From Bacteroidales bacterium (GTDB lineage Bacteria > Bacteroidota > Bacteroidia > Bacteroidales > WCHB1-69): 14,493 nucleotides of DNA. Within the stretch, counting starts at the first letter, position 1. Each line of letters opens with the position of its first letter. Shown here in pieces: positions 1-6,657 of the stretch. Where the stretch lies: NCBI GenBank assembly GCA_023229985.1, contig JALNYF010000053.1, positions 1-14,493 on the forward strand. The letters run 5' to 3'. The translations under genes and the position numbers were made by a program. The notes below the pieces were generated by a model. The model did no database searches. It was not told the DNA's origin and was given only the letters and a program-made list of their open reading frames with translations.

Positions 1-669
1 CTCATATTTTAAAGAAAAAACGGCTTCTTTTGCATATTCAAAAATGATGCGATATGATTTTTCAGGGTATTTTTTAAAGACATTTGCACCAAATGCGGGT
101 GACATATCTTGTTTGAAATAAAGGACTTCAATTACTTTTTCATTGGTAAAGAGGTCTTTGCCATTCCAGCCCAACAAGGTGTAATAAGTCTTATTTTTCC
201 CTTTTAACGGAATTATTTTGTAATAAACAGCACCGTACCATTTGTTGTGATTGCCGATGCACGTGCGCGGGTAATCAATGGCATTTCGTTTGTCAAAAAG
301 CGGATAAATAATGTATTTTTTTCGTCCTTCGTTATAAACGTGAATAAATCCGAAATTTTCAACGGTATAATCGTCTTTTTCAACAAACCATGTAAAGATT
401 TTGAACAATTTATCCGGCGATGCAAGGATGGAAAAATTCTTAACGGAATCCCATTCAAATTTAAACACATTCTTCTCACGCAGAACACTTTCCAAAACAT
501 TCATAAAGTCTTCGTTTAAAGAATAACGTTCGACTTCCGTTGAAGCAGAGATGACCTCGTCGCGCAAACGAATCAGTGAATCTTCCCAAAAGCGAAAGTC
601 AAAATTCTTCTGCGCCGTGGCAGAAGTAGAGATGAAAATCGCAATAATGAAAATCAATCTCTTTTTCAT
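1..669 (-). CDS. Exported protein of unknown function, C-terminus cut by window edge
   Basis: The frame is open for all 223 codons from an ATG at 669 to the left edge, so the gene is partial at its C-terminus. The protein starts with a clear signal peptide (MKKRLIFIIAIFISTSATAQ), with cleavage likely near residue 19-20, so it should be exported to the periplasm or outer membrane. The remainder is rich in aromatic and charged residues, has no membrane segment, and shows no cysteine pair or catalytic motif that I recognise. Its ATG overlaps the stop codon of the upstream gene (ATGA at 666-669), which indicates translational coupling. It closes the run tig-clpP-clpX-tlpA-like-propeller-like. I know of similar uncharacterised secreted proteins in Bacteroidota but cannot name a family. 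The gene is real (signal peptide, long open frame, coupling); the function is unknown. Confidence 0.85.
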   Translation of the reverse strand, partial: MKKRLIFIIAIFISTSATAQKNFDFRFWEDSLIRLRDEVISASTEVERYSLNEDFMNVLESVLREKNVFKFEWDSVKNFSILASPDKLFKIFTWFVEKDDYTVENFGFIHVYNEGRKKYIIYPLFDKRNAIDYPRTCIGNHNKWYGAVYYKIIPLKGKNKTYYTLLGWNGKDLFTNEKVIEVLYFKQDMSPAFGANVFKKYPEKSYRIIFEYAKEAVFSLKYE

Positions 670-1463
670 TTGATGATGAGTTTGTTATACAATCCGTTGT
701 TAGAAAGGTAAAATACTTTCCCGTGCATAAAAATGGCTTGTCGAACATCGTCCGTAAACGTGCAAATTTCTATTTGATTGAGCTTTTGATAGTTATATGC
801 AAGTAACTGATTGTCCTTGAGATAATAGATGAACTGATCATCAATTTGCGCGATGGCGGTAGTTTGTATCGGAATTAGTTTCAAATAAGTTCCAAAATTG
901 TCGAAAAAAAGAATACCGCTGCCTGGATTTTGAATGAACACGTTTTTTTCTTTGAAGGTATTCATTTGCCGCGGGTTGAGTAGTTCAATGGTTAAATGAT
1001 TCTTTTGCAATTCGTTGAGTTGAAAATCTACCGTTATTAATTCATTTTTAACGTTATCATACAACCAAATGCGGTTATCGGTAGAAAATGCAGCCAAGGA
1101 GATATTAAAGTAGTTTCGGCTCAGCAGGTCAATGGGTTCGGTGATAGGCGTTAGCTTTTCATCTAAGAATACTAATTTGCCGGCATCTTTGTAGAAAACC
1201 ATAATTTTCAACGGGTTAGAAACATCAACCGAAGCGATTGTTCCTAAAAATAAATTCGAATAGGAGAATAAGATTTGCCCTTCCTGATTAAATTTGTAAA
1301 GGGATGCATCACTCATCATAAAAAGATTTCCCTTCATATCACACGTAAGGAAATCTCCTTTAATTGTTTCTATCATTTGATATTGATTTCCAATATTTTG
1401 TGATTGAAGGCTAATAAAAGAAGCGAGAAGAATCAGAGTCCATACAGCTGCTAACTTTCTCAT
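666..1463 (-). CDS. Exported protein, possible beta-propeller, unknown function
   Basis: A 265-residue protein starting with a signal peptide (MRKLAAVWTLILLASFISLQSQ). The rest is built of short hydrophobic strands separated by turns, with recurring aromatic/Asp-rich segments such as YKFNQEGQILFSYS, GKLVFLDEKL and RIWLYDNVKNELITVD. This looks like six or so blades of a beta-propeller, but I see no strict WD40, NHL or Kelch signature. No catalytic residues are apparent, so a binding or scaffold role is an inference. I chose the ATG at 1463; an in-frame TTG three codons upstream is possible but would only add residues ahead of the basic n-region. The gene starts 10 nt after the thioredoxin-like gene and its stop overlaps the next start (ATGA), so all three exported proteins are probably made from one mRNA. 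Confidence 0.8.
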   Translation of the reverse strand: MRKLAAVWTLILLASFISLQSQNIGNQYQMIETIKGDFLTCDMKGNLFMMSDASLYKFNQEGQILFSYSNLFLGTIASVDVSNPLKIMVFYKDAGKLVFLDEKLTPITEPIDLLSRNYFNISLAAFSTDNRIWLYDNVKNELITVDFQLNELQKNHLTIELLNPRQMNTFKEKNVFIQNPGSGILFFDNFGTYLKLIPIQTTAIAQIDDQFIYYLKDNQLLAYNYQKLNQIEICTFTDDVRQAIFMHGKVFYLSNNGLYNKLIIK

Positions 1464-1473
1464 ATATAACAAT

Positions 1474-3162
1474 TTATTCTCCGAAAATTTGTTTTAAGGC
1501 ATTCGAGAGTGCTTCGCCGCGCAAATTTTTGGCAATGATATTTCCCTCTTGGTCAATGAGGAAAGTGGCGGGAATGGAATTAACACCGTAGATTTTGGCG
1601 GCTTCTGATCCCCAGCCTTTTAAGTCGCTGACGTGGTTGGGCCACGAAAGATTGTCCTTGGCAATAGCATCTGTCCAGTTTTGTTTGGTTTTGTCAAGGG
1701 AAACACTGAATATTTCAAATCCTTTGGAGTGATATTTTGCATATTCCCTGACTACATGAGGATTTTCGCGTCTGCACTGGCCGCACCATGAAGCCCAAAA
1801 ATCGATTAAAACTACTTTCCCGCGCAAGTCCGACAATTTGCGAATTTTCCCATCAACGCCAGGGAATGCCAATTCCGGCGCAGGACTGCCTTCCGAGGTT
1901 CGGTATTGCGGGGAACTAATGGATTTATATCGTCCACTTACAATGGGATGGTTCGGATATGTTTCATTTAAGCCGTTGATAACCTCAGCAACCAAAGCCT
2001 TATCTTGCGTAAAGTTATCCAAAAACATCAAAGCCGCCAAATTATGTTTGTTCTCTATCATCAAATTGCGCATGGCTTCGTTTTGATTACGGTTCTCCTT
2101 ATCGTAAATCTGCTGGTAATTTGAAACAATTTGCTGAATTTTTGTTTTTGCATTATTGTTGATTTGCCCGCCCAACTCCGTTAGTTGGTTGGATTGTTCG
2201 ATGAAAGTGGTTTTATCAGCGGAAATTTTGGCACTATATTGTTGAATTACAGCCAAAATACTATTGGCAAAACTAACTTTTGCCTTGCTGGTTTCTAATT
2301 GATTATCGTAAAACAGTTCATCGTATTGGGTCGTCAATGCATCAATTTTGGAGGCATACTCCTGCATATTGGTTTGCACCCATTGATGATGTAAATCCAT
2401 CACTCTTACAAATTCAGCCACATCATGATTGAAACTTTCTTGATTTTCAATTGGGTTGGTAGAAATTGACAAACTCGAAGCAATATTGTCGATGTAATTT
2501 TGATATGAAGCGTAGTAATTTTTCAATAGTTTCATGCATTTTATCGTAGAAGTAAGAAACGTGGAAACATTCTTTTTGATAAGATTTCCGTCTGAAATGG
2601 TTTCTTGATTCATACATGATAATAATGAGTCATTCCAAATAATAGCAGAATGGATATTGTCGTCCCATTCTTTATTAACTTGTTGATATTTAATAAATTG
2701 TGTAGCAAAACCGGAATATGCCAATTGTTTTTTGTCGTGTTGGAGCAGACTATTAATGCTATCCAAGTATTTTTGTTTGGACATCATAATGTCGGTTAAT
2801 TTTTTGGCAAATGACATAGAGGCGGAACCGGAGACGGACACCACGCGTTTAAGGTTATTTCCATCGATGGTTATTTGAATATTTTCTTTAGGGGCGAGGC
2901 AGATGAGGAAAACGTCATTTTGACCTTGGTCGCCCATTTTTAAAAAGAAAAGGTCGGTCGTCCCAATTTCTGCTGCGAGGGTAAATTTGTCGGTTTGTAT
3001 GTCGGTTTTTGCCAACGCCGGCAAGCTCTTGTCGGTAGCAGAAATTAATTCTACATTTTTAAATTTGTTATTGATAATTGTTCCATTGATGATTGCTTTT
3101 TGTGAGAATCCAATGGTGGACAAAAAAATGCACAATACTGTGAGAATGGATTTTCGGGACAT
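1474..3162 (-). CDS. TlpA-like periplasmic thioredoxin with DUF4369-like N-terminus and long helical insert
   Basis: A 562-residue protein in three parts. Residues 1-20 are a signal peptide (cleavage likely at GFS|QKA). Residues 21-115 resemble the beta-rich DUF4369 domain found in front of Bacteroidota redoxins. Residues 120-400 are almost wholly helical and rich in Gln, Lys and Asn, probably a coiled coil. Residues 425-562 are an AhpC/TSA-Redoxin-type thioredoxin fold with the active site WASWCGQC (C460 and C463) and the cis-proline in SIPATF (P531). The expected role is a periplasmic thiol-disulfide oxidoreductase, either reducing disulfides or serving cytochrome c maturation or oxidative stress defence; the substrate cannot be told. 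The insert is longer than in classical TlpA/ResA (about 170-190 residues in total). The gene lies 11 nt after clpX in the same direction. Confidence 0.88.
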   Translation of the reverse strand: MSRKSILTVLCIFLSTIGFSQKAIINGTIINNKFKNVELISATDKSLPALAKTDIQTDKFTLAAEIGTTDLFFLKMGDQGQNDVFLICLAPKENIQITIDGNNLKRVVSVSGSASMSFAKKLTDIMMSKQKYLDSINSLLQHDKKQLAYSGFATQFIKYQQVNKEWDDNIHSAIIWNDSLLSCMNQETISDGNLIKKNVSTFLTSTIKCMKLLKNYYASYQNYIDNIASSLSISTNPIENQESFNHDVAEFVRVMDLHHQWVQTNMQEYASKIDALTTQYDELFYDNQLETSKAKVSFANSILAVIQQYSAKISADKTTFIEQSNQLTELGGQINNNAKTKIQQIVSNYQQIYDKENRNQNEAMRNLMIENKHNLAALMFLDNFTQDKALVAEVINGLNETYPNHPIVSGRYKSISSPQYRTSEGSPAPELAFPGVDGKIRKLSDLRGKVVLIDFWASWCGQCRRENPHVVREYAKYHSKGFEIFSVSLDKTKQNWTDAIAKDNLSWPNHVSDLKGWGSEAAKIYGVNSIPATFLIDQEGNIIAKNLRGEALSNALKQIFGE

Positions 3163-3173
3163 GATAAATTATT

Positions 3174-4415
3174 TTAAGATTCATTAGACAAGAAACGATA
3201 AATAGAGTGTTCAAATTGTGTTTGAGCGTATTTCAGGTCAATGGTAATCGTTCGTTTTTTGGAATCGGGAAACTCGAACATGGCGTTAGTCATAATTTTT
3301 TCAATGATAGAGCGCAGACCGCGGGCACCTAATTTTAATTCAACAGCCTTGCGAACGATATAATTGAGTGCTTCGTCATCGAACTGAAGGTGGATGCCGT
3401 CCATTTCAAACAGCTTGATATACTGTTTAATAAGTGCATTTTTCGGTTCAATTAATATTTTACGGAGTGCCTCTTCGTCCAAGCTGTTCAAATAAGTAAT
3501 AACGGGGAATCTTCCGCACAATTCGGGAATAAGTCCGAACGATTTGAGGTCTTGTGCGGACACATATTGCAGCATGTTGGCTTTGTCAATTTCCTTATTT
3601 TTAGTATTATAGCCAATAACTTTGGTATTCATTCTTTCGGCGATAATGTTGTCAATACTATTGAAAGCACCGCTCCCAATGAAGAGAATGTTTTGAGTAT
3701 CAACGACAATAAATTTTTGTTCGGGGTGTTTACGCCCGCCTTCGGGGGGCACATTGACTTTAGAACCTTCCAAGAGTTTCAGTAAAGATTGTTGCACGCC
3801 TTCGCCGGAAACGTCTCGGGTGATAGATGGATTTTCGCCGCCTTTACGGGAGATTTTGTCAATTTCATCAATGAAAACGATACCTCTTTCGGCTTTAGCC
3901 ACGTCGTAATCGGCGGCTTGCAGGAGACGGGTAAGGATGCTTTCCACATCTTCTCCCACATAGCCGGCTTGCGTAAATACGGTGGCGTCGGCAATGCAGA
4001 AAGGAACGTCCAACATTTTTGCTATTGTTTTAGCAATCAATGTTTTACCTGTTCCTGTTTCGCCAATCATAATAATATTTGACTTATCAATTTCAACATC
4101 TTTATCGACATCTTGGGTATATAAGATTCTTTTATAATGGTTATAAACTGCAACGGAAATAACTTTTTTAGCTTCTTCCTGACCGATGACGTATTGGTCT
4201 AATTTATTTTTTATTTCACTTGGTTTCAGTAACTTAACTTTGAAGTTACGATTTTGTTTCACCCTTTCGGCAGATCTGTCGTTCAGGATATTATGAGCCA
4301 AGTTGATGCAGTTTTCGCAGATTGCACCGCTAACACCATAAATAAGTTGATTTTGAGGAGTTTCCTGCTCACCGCAAAAGTCGCAGTAGTTTTTGTTCTT
4401 TGTGCTTTTCGCCAT
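3174..4415 (-). CDS. clpX: ATP-dependent Clp protease ATP-binding subunit ClpX
   Basis: A 413-residue AAA+ unfoldase that recognises tagged proteins, unfolds them and feeds them into ClpP. In order: an N-terminal C4 zinc-binding domain (C11, C14, C33, C36), Walker A GETGTGKT (118-125), pore-1 loop GYVGED (151-156), Walker B with FIDEID (181-186), RKH pore loop (228-230), and sensor-2 GARGLR (363-368). The ClpP-docking loop reads V-I-G-Y (266-269) where the usual tripeptide is IGF. I chose the ATG at 4415 because MAKSTKNKNYCDFCG is the normal N-terminus. An in-frame ATG at 4448 would overlap clpP and add 11 unrelated residues. The clpP stop is 4 nt upstream. Full length, no frameshift. Confidence 0.98.
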   Translation of the reverse strand: MAKSTKNKNYCDFCGEQETPQNQLIYGVSGAICENCINLAHNILNDRSAERVKQNRNFKVKLLKPSEIKNKLDQYVIGQEEAKKVISVAVYNHYKRILYTQDVDKDVEIDKSNIIMIGETGTGKTLIAKTIAKMLDVPFCIADATVFTQAGYVGEDVESILTRLLQAADYDVAKAERGIVFIDEIDKISRKGGENPSITRDVSGEGVQQSLLKLLEGSKVNVPPEGGRKHPEQKFIVVDTQNILFIGSGAFNSIDNIIAERMNTKVIGYNTKNKEIDKANMLQYVSAQDLKSFGLIPELCGRFPVITYLNSLDEEALRKILIEPKNALIKQYIKLFEMDGIHLQFDDEALNYIVRKAVELKLGARGLRSIIEKIMTNAMFEFPDSKKRTITIDLKYAQTQFEHSIYRFLSNES

Positions 4416-4419
4416 GTTA

Positions 4420-5088
4420 CTACCTGTTACTAACGAGTACTTCGTCAATCATGCCATATTCTTTAGCTTCTGCGGCAATCATCCAATAATTGCGGTCACA
4501 ATCTTTCCACACTTGGTCATAATCTTTGCCGGAGTGTTTGGAGATAATGTTGTAAAGTTCTTTTTTCAATTTTTGGATTTCGCGTGCTTCGATTTCGATG
4601 TCAGAGGCTTGACCTTGTGCACCGCCTAGGGGTTGATGAATCATGACGCGAGAGTGGGGGAGTGCAAATCTTTTGCCTTTAGCACCGGCGCAGAGCAAAA
4701 CGGCTCCCATTGAAGCGGCAATACCTGTGCAAATAGTGGAAACATCCGGTCCGATGTATTGCATGGTGTCATAAATGCCCAAACCGGAATGCACGTAGCC
4801 ACCCGGCGTGTTTAGGTATATCTGAATGTCACGTTCCGAATCTTGCGATTCCAAAAACAGTAATTGCGCTTGGATAATATTGGCAACGTCATCATCAATC
4901 GGTACTCCCAAAAAGATAATTCTGTCCTTCATCAATCTTGAAAAAACATCTAATTGCGTGATATTCATCGGACGTTCTTCAATGATATACGGAGTCAAGT
5001 AATCATTAATGGTAGAAGTGTATTTATCTAAATGTAAACTTCTGATACCTTGATGTTTGGTCGCATATTCTCTAAATTCGTTTTTCAT
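4420..5088 (-). CDS. clpP: ATP-dependent Clp protease proteolytic subunit ClpP, triad Asp replaced by Asn
   Basis: A 222-residue serine protease subunit that forms the tetradecameric degradation chamber docked by ClpX. The catalytic serine lies in GIAASMGA (S126) and the histidine in VMIHQP (H151). The third triad member falls in KDCDRNYWM: aligned by eye to E. coli DTERD (catalytic D185 of the precursor) and S. aureus DTDRD (D172), the catalytic aspartate position is N200, encoded by AAT. The preceding D198-R199 pair, the oligomerisation sensor in other ClpPs, is kept. The rest is typical, including the PLGGAQGQASDIEI handle region and an N-terminal stretch like other Bacteroidota ClpPs. It starts 2 nt after the tig stop and ends in tandem stops (TAG TAA) just before clpX. 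Identity as ClpP is certain; the activity of this variant is open. Confidence 0.97.
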   Translation of the reverse strand: MKNEFREYATKHQGIRSLHLDKYTSTINDYLTPYIIEERPMNITQLDVFSRLMKDRIIFLGVPIDDDVANIIQAQLLFLESQDSERDIQIYLNTPGGYVHSGLGIYDTMQYIGPDVSTICTGIAASMGAVLLCAGAKGKRFALPHSRVMIHQPLGGAQGQASDIEIEAREIQKLKKELYNIISKHSGKDYDQVWKDCDRNYWMIAAEAKEYGMIDEVLVSNR

Positions 5089-5090
5089 GT

Positions 5091-6572
5091 TTATTCCTTT
5101 TTCGCTGATTTTTTTGCTTTCGTTTCTTTGGCAGGTTTTTCCTCTGAAGTCTCTTTCTTGGCTTTTGCTTTGGGTTTGCTTTCAGCAGCTTCGTCGGTCA
5201 GTTGTTCGCCCTTGTCACTTTTTTTGGATTTTCCTTTTTTGTCGCCCTCTTTGCCGCCTTGAACCGCTTCTGTAAACTCTTTAAAAGTCACTTTTTGGGT
5301 TTGCGTTTGCATCTTTTGAGCTAAAATATCCATCAACTTACTATCGAAGAGTTGGTCATAGATATTTTTGGTGTCTTGTTTATTTTTCATCGCATCATTT
5401 ACCAATGTATCAACGCGTTCTGCTACGTCTTCGTTGCTAAAATTGGCGAAATAATTTTCCATGAAATACTGGCGAATGTAATTTTTGATCTCTTCTTCGG
5501 AAACCTTAATATCATTTTCTTTTGCCAATTTATTCTCAATCAGTTGCCATTTAAATGAATTTTCATATTCGGTATATTTTTCATCTAATGCTTCTGCGGT
5601 GATATCTTTTTGAGATGCCAAGATGAATTTTTTAAGAAATTCTTTGGGAAGTTCCATTTTAACTTCTTTGAGAAGAATGCCGATGGCTTCATTCATAAAA
5701 TAGCGTTTGGTATGAGATTCCCATTCGGCTTCAATTTTTTCTGTGGCAGCTTTCTTCATTTGTTCCTCGTTAGTAACGGAGCCGTCGGGATATGCTTTTT
5801 TATAGAACTCTTCATTGATTTCTGCGGGGGTAAGACGACCTATGTATTTGATAGTCAAGTCAATTTGACGTGGTTCGTCTTTCACAAAGTCTTGGCCTTG
5901 CATTTTCAAAAAGGCGATTAGTTTGGCTTCTGAATCGAAAATTTTATTCAAATCGGCGTTGATAATTTCGTTTTTGTTTTTGTTCAAGAACAATTTTCTG
6001 CCGGCATCGGTCAAGTCATTCATGTAGAAGTTGCCGTCTTTGGTTCCGTCGCCAACCGCATATTCAACCGTAATAAAATCGGTTTCGCCAGCGGTTTCGG
6101 GAGATGAATAATCGCCGTGACGTCTTCTCAAATTCATAACAAATTCATCAATTTCGTCTGAAGTTGCAGTAATTTGGTAGTGTGTGATGGTAGAAAGTTT
6201 GGTGTAGTCAATATTGATTTCCGGTTCCAAAGCAATTTCAAAAGCGAAGATGAATTTATCGGGATTTTCAAAATCAACGACAGTTTTCTCATTAATGGGA
6301 AGCGGTTCACCTAATATCTGCAAATCCTTTTCACGCATATATTTGTATAGTTCTTCAATCATCATGTCATTGACGATATCGGCAATATAAGATTTTTCAT
6401 AATTTCTTTTAATCAAACCCATTGGAGCATTTCCCACTCTGAAACCCGGAATTTGGGCTGTTCTACGTTGTTTCTTCAGTGCGTTTTCAACTTTTTCCGC
6501 ATAATCTTCTTTGCAAATTTCAATGATTAATTCTTGAACTTGGTCGTTTTGTTTTTCGTTTTGAATGTTCAT
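5091..6572 (-). CDS. tig: Trigger factor, ribosome-associated chaperone with lysine-rich C-terminal tail
   Basis: A 493-residue chaperone that binds the ribosome near the exit tunnel and shields nascent chains. The N-terminal ribosome-binding domain carries the signature loop as GFRVGNAP (43-50), compared with GFRKGKVP in E. coli. F44 and R45 are kept, but the two lysines are V46 and N48. Residues 150-245 occupy the place of the FKBP-type PPIase domain and look divergent, which is common in Bacteroidota. Residues 250-430 are the helical C-terminal substrate-binding domain. Residues 439-493 form an extra low-complexity tail rich in Lys, Glu and Ala (19 Lys of 55), which E. coli trigger factor lacks. 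This is the first gene of the tig-clpP-clpX unit, with a promoter candidate about 35 nt upstream. Confidence 0.96.
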   Translation of the reverse strand: MNIQNEKQNDQVQELIIEICKEDYAEKVENALKKQRRTAQIPGFRVGNAPMGLIKRNYEKSYIADIVNDMMIEELYKYMREKDLQILGEPLPINEKTVVDFENPDKFIFAFEIALEPEINIDYTKLSTITHYQITATSDEIDEFVMNLRRRHGDYSSPETAGETDFITVEYAVGDGTKDGNFYMNDLTDAGRKLFLNKNKNEIINADLNKIFDSEAKLIAFLKMQGQDFVKDEPRQIDLTIKYIGRLTPAEINEEFYKKAYPDGSVTNEEQMKKAATEKIEAEWESHTKRYFMNEAIGILLKEVKMELPKEFLKKFILASQKDITAEALDEKYTEYENSFKWQLIENKLAKENDIKVSEEEIKNYIRQYFMENYFANFSNEDVAERVDTLVNDAMKNKQDTKNIYDQLFDSKLMDILAQKMQTQTQKVTFKEFTEAVQGGKEGDKKGKSKKSDKGEQLTDEAAESKPKAKAKKETSEEKPAKETKAKKSAKKE

Positions 6573-6605
6573 TTAATTATTTTTTTATGTTTTATTTTTG
6601 AGGGT

Positions 6606-6614
6606 GCAAAAATA
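6606..6614 (-). promoter_or_regulatory. Bacteroidota-type promoter (-7 box) for tig-clpP-clpX
   Basis: On the minus strand the sequence reads TATTTTTGC, an exact match to the -7 consensus TAnnTTTGY. It lies 34 nt upstream of the tig ATG, which would give a 5' leader of about 25 nt. I see no TTTG-type -33 box at the usual 19-21 nt spacing, so the call rests on the -7 box and its position. Confidence 0.6.
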
Positions 6615-6657
6615 ATAAAATTCTGAATATAAATACTATATAGCGTACAATGCTTTT

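Noticed and set aside
3..500. Frames of about 90 codons on both strands near the left edge (plus 247-519, minus 213-500)
   Set aside because: Both are shadows of the partial exported-protein gene, which stays open over the whole of 1-669 and has a signal peptide.
4416..4448. 11-residue extension of ClpX from an upstream ATG
   Set aside because: It overlaps the end of clpP; the ATG at 4415 gives the typical ClpX N-terminus.
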